The notes under the pieces: model-generated
Told to the model about the DNA's origin: nothing
Databases searched by the model: none
What the model saw: only the letters and a program-made list of their open reading frames with translations
Assembly (NCBI RefSeq): GCF_039542055.1
Contig: NZ_BAABHK010000013.1
Location: 124,001 to 188,000 of the forward strand
Origin: Actinoallomurus vinaceus
GTDB taxonomy: Bacteria; Actinomycetota; Actinomycetes; Streptosporangiales; Streptosporangiaceae
Direction of reading: 5' to 3'
Length of the DNA: 64,000 nucleotides
Made by a program: the position numbers and the translations under genes
In this document: one piece after another, positions 42,361 to 51,106 of the stretch
Layout: each line of letters opens with the position of its first letter
Numbering within the stretch: position 1 is the stretch's first letter

Positions 42361-45300
42361 TCAGGCGCCCAGGTCCTCCTCGGCGAGGAGGTCCGGGAGA
42401 TTCTCCGGCTCGCGAAGGGCGGCCTCGGCGAGCAGGCGGTCGGGCCAGCGGTCGCACGCCCACGCCAGGCCCCGGGCCAGGCCGGCCGGACCGCTCGCGT
42501 GGACGGTACCGTCGCCGTACCACCAGGCGACCTCCTGGCCGTCCACGACGAGGCGCTCGTGGTGGACGTACGTCTCCGGTGCCTCGGCGAGGACCACCCG
42601 TGCCACCGCGGGCACCGGACGCTCCTCGCCGGCCGACTCGACGACGCCGGGGACCTCCTCGCCGCCCAGGGAGAGCTCGAGCGCGTCCGCGACGTGCGGC
42701 GGGACGAACAGCAGCGGCTGGCCGTGTAGAAGCGGCAGCAGGTCGGGACGGTCGACGACGATGGCGTCCTCGGCCGGGACGACCTCCGGCTCGCCGTCCA
42801 CCAGGGCCCGTACGTGGTCCGGCGGGTCGACGTCCAGGTCCGTACGGGCCAGCGCGGCCCACAGCTCCCGCAGCCGCTCGCGGGACACCGTACGGGCCGG
42901 GTCGGCGAGGCGGTCGAGGAGCTCGGCGGGGCCGTCGGGCTCGGCCAGCAGCGCGTCGACGCCGGTGCGTACGCCGAGCGCCGCGGCGACGCGTGGGTCC
43001 AGATCCGCCGGGGCCGGGTCGTACAGGTCGGCCAGGTCCTCGCCCAGGCACAGTTCCCCGGGTCGGCGGCCGTCCAGGACGGGGTGCCGGCGCAGCCACC
43101 ACGCGGTGTACGAGGGGACGTCCACCTGGCGGCCGTCGGCGAGGACGACGCGGGCGGGGTTCACGACGGCGGCGCGCAGGTCCGGCTCGGCCAGCAGCCG
43201 CAGAGCCGCCCGCCAGTCGGCGACGAACTCCAGGTCGCGCACTGCCGTGAACTCCGGGATGACGTACCCGGCGTCGAACGGCTCCGCCCACTCCTCCTCG
43301 CCGTCGAGGTGGAACTCCGGCTCGATGACGTCCTCGGCCCGGACGAGCGCGAACGTCCGCAGCACCCCGGCGGCCTCGAGCACCTCCGCGCCGTACCGCT
43401 CGACCAGGTCGGCGTCCACGACGCCGAACGGCGCGTCGTCGGCCATCACCTCGGCCAGCGGCGCGCCCGGCAGCAGAAGCTCGCCGGCCGGGTACGGCTC
43501 GCCGTCGTCGCCGGGCAGCGCGAGCTCGGCCAGCCACGGCTCCTCACCCGGCCGCAGGTGGGCGCGGGCCACGAGGGTGAGGACGGCGTGCCAGATCGGC
43601 TCCGGGTCCTCCTCGTCGTACGACGCGGCGACCGCCCCGCGCGTCGCCGGGTCGGTGAGGACGGCGCGTGGCCCGGCCTCGACGGCGCCGAGCCGCAGCA
43701 GCAGCGGGTGCGTGGCCTCCGGATGGACGACGCGCAGGCCGAGGGCGTCGAGCCCCTCGGGGTCGGTGACGAGCAGCCCGCGCGGGCCGCGTACGGTACG
43801 GCCGTCGGCGAGAGGCACCGGCAGCCCGGTGAGCGCGTCGCGGTCGGCGCCGTCCAGCGCGGCGTACAGACGCCGCCACCACACGGGCTCGCGGTCCAGA
43901 CCGGCGAGTAGGTCGGCGACGTCGGCGAGGCCCAGACGGCGGACGCCGAGCGCGACCAGGGCCGGATGACGGGCCGGCCAGCCGGTGGGCAGCAGGCCGG
44001 GCACGACCTCCGCCAGCACCTCCGTGAGCGCCGCCGAGCCGTCCACGACCACGGCGTCCCGTCCCCGGACCCGAACCGGTCCGTCGCTCCACGCCAGCTC
44101 CGCCGCCGCACTCGCCTCGCCGCCCGCCCGGACAAAACCCACCTCGCCCCCGGGCCGGGCGAGATACGCCTCGTCCCCGGACCGGGCAAGGCCCGTCTCC
44201 TCGCCGGACCGAGCGATGCCCGGCTCGGCCCCGGGCCGAACGATGCCCGGCTCGGCCCCGGAGCGGGAAGGGCCCGCATCGGCGCCGGAGCGGGCAGGGT
44301 CCGCATCGGCCGCGGGCTCGGCGAGGTCCGGCCCGCGAGTCTCGGGGACGGTCGGTAGGAGCGGCAGGTCGGGGAGGCGGGCGAGGATCGCGCGGCGCAG
44401 CCGGGCGTCCAACTCGCCCTTGGCGACCGGGCCGGGCACCAGGTCGAGGAGGCGCGGGTCCGGCGGCAGCAGCGCGGTGTACGCCTCGGCCGCCCGCTCG
44501 ATGAGGAAGTCGGTCAGCGGTCCGGGGGCGATGTGCCGCCGGTCGGGGGCGAGTGGGAACGACGCGATGAGCAGCGCGGGCAGGCCGAGCGGCTCGTCGC
44601 TCGGCGTCGGCGCGTGGACCACGGCCGGTACGTCGTCGGGCAGCGGCTCGTCGGCGACCGCCCAGCGGACCTGCCAGTAGGGCCGCTCCTCGACCGGTCG
44701 GTCCGCCAGCAGGTCCGCCGCGATCTCCCCGTGGGCCTCGGCGGTGCGCCAGGTCGTGCCGTTCACGGTGACCGAGCCGGTCGCGTCCCCTTCGGCCGGC
44801 GGGTCCCAGGTGGCGTGGAGCGTACGGGCCTCGCCGTCGACCTCGATGGCGATCTCGGCGAGGGCGGGCAGGGACAGGAGCAGGGCCGGGCCGGTCTCGG
44901 CGAGCAGCCGCCGGACCAGCGTCTCGGCGTCCGCGTCGCGCAGCGGCAGCCGAACGAGCGTGTCGTACCCCTCCGGAACCGACCCGGCAGGCGCGGCCCC
45001 CGCAACCGGCCTAGCGGACGCCGCCTCCGCAACCGATCCGGCGGACGCGGCTTCCGAAACCGGCCCCTCGAGCGCGGCATCCGGAACCGACCCAGCAGAC
45101 CCGGCCTGCACAACCGACCCAGCAGACGCGGCCTCCGCAACCGATCCGGCGGACGCGGCCTCCGCAACTGGCCCAGCGGACCCGGCACCCGAAACCGGCC
45201 CAGCAGGCGCGGCATCCGAAACCGGCGTGGCAGACGCGGCCTGCGTAACCGATCCGGCGGGCGCCTCCGCGACCGGCCCGGCGGGCGCGGCGAAGGGCAG

Positions 45301-45789
45301 GCGCAGGACCGGCACGTGGCCGCCGCGGCGGTCCAGTTCCGCAGCGGCGGGGATCCGCGCGACCGCCTCGCGGGTGCGCTCGGCCGACCAGGCGACCGCC
45401 ACCCCACCGGAGGCGATGGACGGCTCGTCGCTGACCGCGACGACGGCGGCGAAACCGACGCCGAACCGGCCGACCGTGTGGGCCTCGTCGCGTTTGGCGG
45501 AGGCCCGCAGTGTGCTCAGCGCCTCGACCCCGGCGGCGTCCAGCGGCGCGCCGACGTTGGCGGCGCTCAGCACGCCGTCGCGCAGGGTGAACCGGATCCG
45601 GCCGGGAACGCCGGCACGGGCGGCCGCGTCGGCGGCGTTCTGCGCCAGCTCGACGATCACCCGGTCGCGGTAGCCGCCCCGCGTGTGATCCTCTTCAGCG
45701 TTGGCGTCCTCGCGGAACCGGGCCGGCGACGCCGCCCAGGCATCCAGCACCCGGGCACGGATCGCCGCAGTGCCGAACGGGTCGTCCAT
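42361..45789 (-). CDS. Sacsin-like HATPase protein
   Basis: This 1142-residue protein has an N-terminal GHKL/Hsp90-like ATPase (VIVELAQNAADAAARAGVPG, SAANVGAPLDAAGVEALSTLRASAKRD, VGRFGVGFAAVVAVSDEPSI), as in sacsin-type actinobacterial proteins, then a long beta-rich C-terminal part. Two in-frame tandem arrays interrupt it. ATG 45787-45789 has GGAGAGG just before. It is followed upstream by DUF3027, an association common in actinomycetes; role unknown, perhaps proteostasis. Confidence 0.88.
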   Translation of the reverse strand: MDDPFGTAAIRARVLDAWAASPARFREDANAEEDHTRGGYRDRVIVELAQNAADAAARAGVPGRIRFTLRDGVLSAANVGAPLDAAGVEALSTLRASAKRDEAHTVGRFGVGFAAVVAVSDEPSIASGGVAVAWSAERTREAVARIPAAAELDRRGGHVPVLRLPFAAPAGPVAEAPAGSVTQAASATPVSDAAPAGPVSGAGSAGPVAEAASAGSVAEAASAGSVVQAGSAGSVPDAALEGPVSEAASAGSVAEAASARPVAGAAPAGSVPEGYDTLVRLPLRDADAETLVRRLLAETGPALLLSLPALAEIAIEVDGEARTLHATWDPPAEGDATGSVTVNGTTWRTAEAHGEIAADLLADRPVEERPYWQVRWAVADEPLPDDVPAVVHAPTPSDEPLGLPALLIASFPLAPDRRHIAPGPLTDFLIERAAEAYTALLPPDPRLLDLVPGPVAKGELDARLRRAILARLPDLPLLPTVPETRGPDLAEPAADADPARSGADAGPSRSGAEPGIVRPGAEPGIARSGEETGLARSGDEAYLARPGGEVGFVRAGGEASAAAELAWSDGPVRVRGRDAVVVDGSAALTEVLAEVVPGLLPTGWPARHPALVALGVRRLGLADVADLLAGLDREPVWWRRLYAALDGADRDALTGLPVPLADGRTVRGPRGLLVTDPEGLDALGLRVVHPEATHPLLLRLGAVEAGPRAVLTDPATRGAVAASYDEEDPEPIWHAVLTLVARAHLRPGEEPWLAELALPGDDGEPYPAGELLLPGAPLAEVMADDAPFGVVDADLVERYGAEVLEAAGVLRTFALVRAEDVIEPEFHLDGEEEWAEPFDAGYVIPEFTAVRDLEFVADWRAALRLLAEPDLRAAVVNPARVVLADGRQVDVPSYTAWWLRRHPVLDGRRPGELCLGEDLADLYDPAPADLDPRVAAALGVRTGVDALLAEPDGPAELLDRLADPARTVSRERLRELWAALARTDLDVDPPDHVRALVDGEPEVVPAEDAIVVDRPDLLPLLHGQPLLFVPPHVADALELSLGGEEVPGVVESAGEERPVPAVARVVLAEAPETYVHHERLVVDGQEVAWWYGDGTVHASGPAGLARGLAWACDRWPDRLLAEAALREPENLPDLLAEEDLGA
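44118..44310 (-). repeat. In-frame 27-bp tandem array in sacsin-like gene (copy A)
   Basis: Nine-residue units around RSGAEPGIA, RPGAEPGIA, RSGEETGLA, RSGDEAYLA, RPGGEVGFV; six to seven units. The DNA keeps CCGG-type blocks every 27 bp. It lies between ordered parts of the protein. Confidence 0.75.
44985..45300 (-). repeat. In-frame 27-bp tandem array in sacsin-like gene (copy B)
   Basis: About eleven nine-residue units such as AGSVAEAAS and AGPVAEAAS, mostly small residues. It falls directly after the ATPase domain. Confidence 0.75.
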
Positions 45790-45824
45790 GTCGTACCTCT
45801 CCACGACTGCCGGACTTTCCCGAC

Positions 45825-45983
45825 AAGCTTCACCCGACGAACTTCACCCGCCGAGCTTTACCCGACCAACCTGCACCCGACCGACCTCCCGGCCTGTGCC
45901 CAAGCGGCCTCCCGGCCTGCACCCGAACCGACCTCTCGACCTGTGCCCAAGCGGCCTCCCGGCCTGTGTCCGAGCGACGTCCC
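45825..45983. repeat. 14-15 bp and 23-24 bp tandem units upstream of sacsin-like gene
   Basis: Four 14-15 bp units (cttcacccga type) then four to five 23-24 bp units beginning GACCTCCCGG or GCCTCCCGG, in the gap between DUF3027 and the sacsin-like gene. It may affect the promoter of the latter. Confidence 0.75.
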
Positions 45984-45992
45984 GGGCGGCGG

Positions 45993-46811
45993 TCAGCTGT
46001 GGCCGAGGGCCTCCTCGTCGGTCAGCACGGCCGACGGCATCACGTCATAGCCCATCTCGTCGACGATCGGCGGCGCGACCTCGGCCGAGGGCGGCGCCAC
46101 CACCGCCTCGGAGTGGGCGCCGCACCCGTGGTCGACGGAGACGACCTTGCCGTCGTCGGGGGCGTACTCGTTGGCGCACACGCCGAACACCTGTCGCAGC
46201 GAGCCCGCGAGCGGCACGAAGAAACCGCAGGTCTCGCACTGCGCCGGCGCGGAACGGGCGACCGGCGCCTCCGGGCCGGACTCCCCTCCGTACCACCGGG
46301 CGGCGGCGTCGTCGCGGCCCTCGGCGGAGAGCACGCGGGCCTTGCCGAGGCCCAGCTCCCAGCCGAGCTCGGCGTCGATCTGCTCCGTACTCGTGAATCC
46401 GGGCGCCAGGCGCGGGTCGTCGGCCGGCGTCGGCAGCAGGTCGCCGGGGCCGAGGTCGCCGGGGCGCAGCCGGTCGCTCCACGGCACCCATTCGGGAGCG
46501 AGCATGGCGTCTTCGCCGGGCAGCAGGACGCTCTCGCTGACGGTGGCGTGCTTGGCGCGGGAGGCGCGGACGACCGAGACGGCCCAGCGCCAGCCGTGGT
46601 AGGCCGGGTCGAGGCAGGCGAAGTAGTGGCTGACGACCCGGTCCCCCTCGGGGACCATGCCGAGGTGCTCGCCGACGAACTCCGGCCGGGAGGTCTCCTC
46701 GGCCGCCGCGCGTGCCAGATCGACGGCCTCGGCGGCGATGGCGTCGATCACGGGGGTACGGCTCCGCCTCGTGGCGGCCGGACTGGTGGAACGCACAGGA
46801 CTCACATACAC
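45993..46811 (-). CDS. DUF3027 protein
   Basis: This 272-residue actinobacterial protein of unknown function has the DUF3027 pattern: VSHYFACLDPAYHGWRWAVSVVRASRAKHATVSE, VLLPGEDAMLAPEWVPW, and a CETCGFFVPL...CANEY C-terminal zinc-like region. GTG start at 46811. It precedes the sacsin-like gene and diverges from an MFS gene, a gene order I recall from other actinomycetes. Confidence 0.9.
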   Translation of the reverse strand: MYVSPVRSTSPAATRRSRTPVIDAIAAEAVDLARAAAEETSRPEFVGEHLGMVPEGDRVVSHYFACLDPAYHGWRWAVSVVRASRAKHATVSESVLLPGEDAMLAPEWVPWSDRLRPGDLGPGDLLPTPADDPRLAPGFTSTEQIDAELGWELGLGKARVLSAEGRDDAAARWYGGESGPEAPVARSAPAQCETCGFFVPLAGSLRQVFGVCANEYAPDDGKVVSVDHGCGAHSEAVVAPPSAEVAPPIVDEMGYDVMPSAVLTDEEALGHS

Positions 46812-46865
46812 GATTGTCGCTCATCGATGGGCATGGGTTCGCCGGGAAGAGGCAGACTTGACGGC

Positions 46866-48245
46866 ATGAGTTTGTGGTCACGTACGCGCGCCGCCGGACG
46901 GTCGATGCGCGGGGTGGCCCGGAAGGCCGCCCGGACGACGCGCCGGGCCACGCACGCCGGGGGCGCGGGCGGCAGCGGACTGGGCGGCCTGATCGAGTTG
47001 GGCGCGCTCAACAGCGCCGGGGACGCGCTGATCGCGGTCGCGCTGGCGGGCACGATGTTCTTCAACCTTGACGTTCAGCAGGCCCGGGGCCAGGTCGCCC
47101 TTTACCTACTGGTCACCATGGCGCCGTTCGCGCTGGTCGCGCCCTTGATCGGGCCGGTGCTCGACCACATGCGCCACGCCCGGCGCATCGCGATCGCCGG
47201 GACGATGCTGGCGCGCGGCCTGCTGTGCTGGGGGATGGCCGGGGCGGTCCTGCACAAGGACCCGGTGACGCTGATGCCAGCGGCGTTCGGGGCGCTCGTG
47301 CTGTCGAAGGCGTTCGGGGTGTCCCGCAGCGCCGTCACGCCGCGGGTGCTGCCCGACGGCCTCGCGCTGGTCACCGCGAACGCCCGCGCGTCCTTCACGG
47401 GCCTGGTCGCCGCGTCGATCGTGGCGCCGCTCGGGGCCGGTCTGGTCGCCGTGACGAACGCCGGCTGGGCCCTGCGCGTCGCGACGGTCGTCTTCATGAT
47501 CGGCGCGATCTCCGCCATGCGGCTGCCGTCCCACGTCGACACGCCCGAAACGGATGCCCGGCCGGGGGACCCGGAGGAGGCCCGGGCGAGCGGCGGGGGC
47601 CGCTGGCGGACCCTGTTGCGGGTCGGGCCGGTGGTCGGGGAGGCGATGCTCGCGAACGCGGCCCTGCGGGCGTTCGCCGGGTTCCTGATCCTCTATCTGG
47701 CGTTCCTGCTGCGGACCAAGGGGTTCGTCCAGCCGGTCTCACCCAACATCGCGCTCGGTCTGCTGGCGGCCTCCGCCGGTGCGGGCGGGCTGGCCGGAAC
47801 CGGCCTGGGCGCGCTGGTCAAGGCGCGGGCGCCGCGCGCGATCGTTTTCGGCACGCTGGCGACCGCGACGGTGACGGCGGCGGTGTGCGCGGCGTTCTTC
47901 GGCCTCGTCGCCGCGCTCGTGGTGGCGTTCGTCGGCGCGCTCGGTCAGTCGCTGGGCAAGCTCGGCCTGGACGCGATCGTGCAACGAGAGATCGGCGAGG
48001 AGGTCCGCTCGTCGACGTTCGCCGTGACGGAGACGGTGCACCAGCTCGTCTGGGTGGTCGGCGGGCTGACCGGGCTCGGCATGTCGATCGTCGCCTCGAA
48101 CGGCCACCTCGCCCTCGCCTTCGTGGCGGGCGCGCTCGCGCTGTCCCTGGTCACGCTGGCGTCCCGGCGCAGCGGCCGCCGCGCCGTACGACGCCGCGAG
48201 CGCGCCGCCGAGGGTGAGCCGAGCGTCGCCGACACGACCGCGTGA
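46866..48245 (+). CDS. MFS transporter next to DUF3027
   Basis: This 459-residue membrane protein has about 11-12 helices after a basic N-terminal tail; MFFNLDVQQARGQVALYLLVTMAPFALVAPLIGPVLDHMRHARRI is the loop 2-3 region. ATG 46866. The long upstream frame to 45966 is antisense to DUF3027 and not coding. The last codons and TGA lie in a 46-bp repeat. Substrate unknown. Confidence 0.87.
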   Translation: MSLWSRTRAAGRSMRGVARKAARTTRRATHAGGAGGSGLGGLIELGALNSAGDALIAVALAGTMFFNLDVQQARGQVALYLLVTMAPFALVAPLIGPVLDHMRHARRIAIAGTMLARGLLCWGMAGAVLHKDPVTLMPAAFGALVLSKAFGVSRSAVTPRVLPDGLALVTANARASFTGLVAASIVAPLGAGLVAVTNAGWALRVATVVFMIGAISAMRLPSHVDTPETDARPGDPEEARASGGGRWRTLLRVGPVVGEAMLANAALRAFAGFLILYLAFLLRTKGFVQPVSPNIALGLLAASAGAGGLAGTGLGALVKARAPRAIVFGTLATATVTAAVCAAFFGLVAALVVAFVGALGQSLGKLGLDAIVQREIGEEVRSSTFAVTETVHQLVWVVGGLTGLGMSIVASNGHLALAFVAGALALSLVTLASRRSGRRAVRRRERAAEGEPSVADTTA

Positions 48246-48392
48246 CCACCGCCCGAAGGACGCGCCGAGCGGCCGCCAGGACTACCTTGCGATCGCCGCC
48301 CGAGGGCCCGCCGAGCGTCGCCGGCACCACCGTGCGACCACTACCCCAAGGACGCGCCGAGCATCGTCGGCACGGCCGCGTGACTACTGCGG
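48218..48392 (+). repeat. 46-bp tandem array across MFS stop codon
   Basis: Units begin GCCGAGC at 48218, 48264, 48310 and 48356. Unit one contains the MFS stop (48243-48245) and unit four reaches the stop of the convergent cold-shock gene (48384). So both gene ends are part of the array. Confidence 0.85.
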
Positions 48393-48770
48393 ATCGAGGT
48401 CGTCCGCCACCGCGCGCAGGACCTCGCCGATCTTCTTGGCGATCTTGCCCTCGGGGTGCTTGCCCCGGCGGTAGGTCGTGGAGATGCCGTCGAGGAGCTT
48501 GATCAGGTCCTCGACCATCTCCACCATCTCGTCGGGCTTCTTGCGCTTGCCCTTGACCACCGACGGCGGGTTGTCGAGCGTGCGGACGCTCAGCGCCTGC
48601 TGTCCCTTGCGGCCCTCGACGACCCCGAACTCGACGCGCTGCCCCGGCTTGAGCGAGGTCACGCCGCCGGGCAGCGCGGAGGAATGAACGAACACCTCAC
48701 CACCGTCATCGCGGGTGAGGAAGCCGAATCCCTTGTCGGCGTCGTACCACTTGACCTTGCCAGTGGGCAC
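48384..48770 (-). CDS. Cold-shock-domain protein with C-terminal extension
   Basis: This 128-residue protein has the CSD at about 1-65 with RNP1 KGFGFLTRDDG and RNP2 VFVHSS, then a helical actinobacterial tail (KPDEMVEMVEDLIKLLDGIS). It binds single-stranded RNA and DNA. GTG start 48768-48770 after GAGG. Extension makes it longer than CspA. It lies in the DUF3027-MFS-Csp-HAD neighbourhood. Confidence 0.92.
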   Translation of the reverse strand: MPTGKVKWYDADKGFGFLTRDDGGEVFVHSSALPGGVTSLKPGQRVEFGVVEGRKGQQALSVRTLDNPPSVVKGKRKKPDEMVEMVEDLIKLLDGISTTYRRGKHPEGKIAKKIGEVLRAVADDLDPQ

Positions 48771-48815
48771 AGGGGACCTCGTTGCTAGCTCTTGTCCGGG
48801 CGGGTCACATCAAGG

Positions 48816-49460
48816 TTATTGCCTCGACGGGGAACCAGGGTTGATCAGTTCGTTCAAAGTGTCCGGGAATCCCCGCAAATCGGGCAACACGATATCGGCT
48901 CCGTAGGCCCGCAGCGCCTCCGAATCGTACGGGCCGGTGGCGATCGCGACGCTGCGGGCGCCCGCCGCTCGGGCGGCGTCGATGTCGGCGACGTGGTCCC
49001 CGGCGTACGCCGTCGCGCCGAACTCCGTCAACGCCGAGCCCTTCCCGGCGCCGAACAGCCCGCCGGCCACGGCGTTGACGTTAAGGCCGAGGAACCGGAC
49101 GGTCGCCTCGGCGTCGCGCTGGTTCTTGGCGGTGACGACGATGACGCGTCCGCCACGGGCCCGTACGGCGTCGACGGCCGCGCTCGCACCCGGCATCGGG
49201 GACGTACGGGGCACGGCGACCTCGCCGTAGAAGGCGCGGTACCGCGCGGCCAACTCCGGGACGTCCTCGGGCGGGTACCAGTAGGCGAGTTCGGTCTCCA
49301 GCGGCGGGCCGAGGCGCGAGACCACGGCGGCCGTATCGATGGGCACCCCGGTCTCCGCCGACAGCCTCTCGAAGGCCGCGGCGATCCCCGTACGGGTATC
49401 GGCAAGGGTCATGTCCAGATCGAATCCCACAGCGAGCACGCGCCTTAGGGTACGGACCAT
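48816..49460 (-). CDS. HAD-superfamily hydrolase
   Basis: This 214-residue hydrolase has the nucleophile motif FDLDMTLADT, motif II VVTAK, and YAGDHVADIDAARAAG as motifs III/IV. Gph/phosphonatase-like phosphatases of small metabolites. ATG 49458-49460. The substrate is unknown. Confidence 0.9.
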   Translation of the reverse strand: MVRTLRRVLAVGFDLDMTLADTRTGIAAAFERLSAETGVPIDTAAVVSRLGPPLETELAYWYPPEDVPELAARYRAFYGEVAVPRTSPMPGASAAVDAVRARGGRVIVVTAKNQRDAEATVRFLGLNVNAVAGGLFGAGKGSALTEFGATAYAGDHVADIDAARAAGARSVAIATGPYDSEALRAYGADIVLPDLRGFPDTLNELINPGSPSRQ

Positions 49461-49682
49461 GCCGAGTCACGCGTGCCCGCGCCCTCCCGGTAGTGGCGAT
49501 GCGACGGGATCCGAGTGGGAGGGCGCGGAGTCTGCGCGAAATCTGGATCTATTGATCTGGTCACCGGCCGAGCTCGCATTAATTACAAGCCCGTAACTGC
49601 GGTTACGTGATGCGGGATATACCCAGTGACCGCCCTCCGAACCACACCGACGGCAAACCGATCCCGAGAGTAAGAAAAGAAA
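49461..49682. other. AT-rich intergenic region
   Basis: 222 bp with a GTAAC/GTTAC hairpin (49593-49606) and an A-rich stretch before the next start. Likely promoter; no gene seen. Confidence 0.4.
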
Positions 49683-50093
49683 ATGGCGAGATGGCGCAGT
49701 AAGTCAGGAAATGTCGCCCAGGATTCCGGCCGAGACGAGTCCTCCGCCGATCGGACCGTTCCGCAGGCCGGCCGACACCGGCCGGACGGCGATCCACTCC
49801 GAAGGGGCCTGGCCAGGGCCGCAGGCGTCGCGGCCACCGTGGTCGCGGTCGCCGCGACGGTCGTCACGGTGGTGTTGGCCCTGCACATCGCCTTCGTCGT
49901 GTTCTCCGCGAATCCCGCCAACCCGATCGTCCGCACGGTGAACGACCGGGCGGAGGGGCTCGCGTGGGAGTTCCGGGACATGTTCACGCCCAAGGACGAA
50001 CGCGTGGCGGTGCTCGTCAACTACGGGATCGCCGCCGTCGTGTACCTCATCGCCGGAAGGGTGGGCGCCGGGCTGATCCGGCGGATTCGCTGA
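49683..50093 (+). CDS. Two-TM membrane protein
   Basis: This 136-residue protein has a disordered start (about 1-40), a membrane helix (AAGVAATVVAVAATVVTVVLALHIAFVVF), the amphipathic DRAEGLAWEFRDMFTPKDERVAVLVNYG and a final helix YGIAAVVYLIAGRVGAGLIRRI. It follows an A-rich ribosome-binding region. Actinobacterial conserved type; function unknown. Confidence 0.75.
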   Translation: MARWRSKSGNVAQDSGRDESSADRTVPQAGRHRPDGDPLRRGLARAAGVAATVVAVAATVVTVVLALHIAFVVFSANPANPIVRTVNDRAEGLAWEFRDMFTPKDERVAVLVNYGIAAVVYLIAGRVGAGLIRRIR

Positions 50094-50199
50094 CAGCCGC
50101 GCGCGTACGCGCACTGTCACACCGCGTGAGACGACGAATCCGTCCGACATCGAGCGACCGTTCCATGGCTTACGCTCTTTCTCGGAGGAGCACACGAAA

Positions 50200-50817
50200 A
50201 TGCAGAGATCTACCCGAGAACGGATCGTCGCCGAGGCGCTCCGGCTGTTCGCCGAGCGAGGCTACGCCGCGACATCCGTGGCGGAGATCGAGGCCGCGGC
50301 CGGCCTGTCCCCCGGTGCCGGTGGGCTCTACCGCCACTTCCGCTCCAAAGAAGAGGTTCTGGCAGCCGCCGTGCGCGAGCACATCGCCCGTACGGCCGAG
50401 CAGATCGCCACGACCTTCGAGCAGTCGGCCGGAATCCAGGACCAGCCGCTGGTCGACCGGCTGCGCGTGGCCGCGTCGGCGGGCCTGGCCAAGATGCGGG
50501 AGGAGGCCGACCTCATCCGGGTCCTCTTCCGCGATCTGGACAAGTTCCCCAACCTCGTCGCCGAGATGCGCGAGGGCATCGCCAACCCCCTCTACGACCT
50601 GTTCGGCAAGTGGCTGTCCGGTCAGCCGGAGATGGCCGGAATCGACGAGGACTGGGACGCCGTCGCCCTCTCCCTCGGCGGGGCGATCGTCAACTACTGG
50701 CTCGCCCAGGACGCCCTGTACGCCGCACCCAACCGCATCGACGAAGAGCGCTTCATCAACGGCTGGTCCCGCCTCGCCATGGGCCTGGTCGGCACGACCG
50801 CCGAGGCCGTCCAGTAA
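50200..50817 (+). CDS. TetR-family regulator
   Basis: This 205-residue protein has the HTH (about 6-52: RERIVAEALRLFAERGYAATSVAEIEAAAGLSPGAGGLYRHFRSKEEVL) and a helical C-terminal domain. GGAGGA precedes the ATG by about 10 nt. It ends inside a 33-bp tandem array, its TAA being within the first unit. Target unknown. Confidence 0.9.
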   Translation: MQRSTRERIVAEALRLFAERGYAATSVAEIEAAAGLSPGAGGLYRHFRSKEEVLAAAVREHIARTAEQIATTFEQSAGIQDQPLVDRLRVAASAGLAKMREEADLIRVLFRDLDKFPNLVAEMREGIANPLYDLFGKWLSGQPEMAGIDEDWDAVALSLGGAIVNYWLAQDALYAAPNRIDEERFINGWSRLAMGLVGTTAEAVQ

Positions 50818-51075
50818 CGCCAGACGGCCCGCTCCGCAAGACGCTCGGTGACCCGCTCGGCGCCCGGTCACGCCCGGCGGCAGGCTCCGCGAGGCGCCCG
50901 GTGACGCTCGGTGGCCCGCTCCGCGAGGCCGTCCAGTCACGCCCGGCGACCCGTTTCGCAAGCGTCCGGTGACGGCCGACGGCCCGCTCCGCGAGCGCCC
51001 AGCGACGGCCGACGGCCCGTTCCGCGAGCGCCCAGTCACGCCCGGCGGCACGCTCCGCCAAGCCGTCCAGTCGCT
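50809..51075 (+). repeat. 33-bp tandem array across TetR stop codon
   Basis: Units of 33-36 bp (GTCCAGTCAC or GCCCAGTCAC starts) at 50809, 50862, 50895, 50931, 50964, 50997, 51030 and 51065, plus a 19-bp part unit. The first is GTCCAGTAAC, containing the TetR TAA; later copies carry TCA at that place. Convergent gene begins at 51107. Confidence 0.85.
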
Positions 51076-51106
51076 CCCGGAACCGGCTCGGCGGGGCGGG
51101 GCCGGC

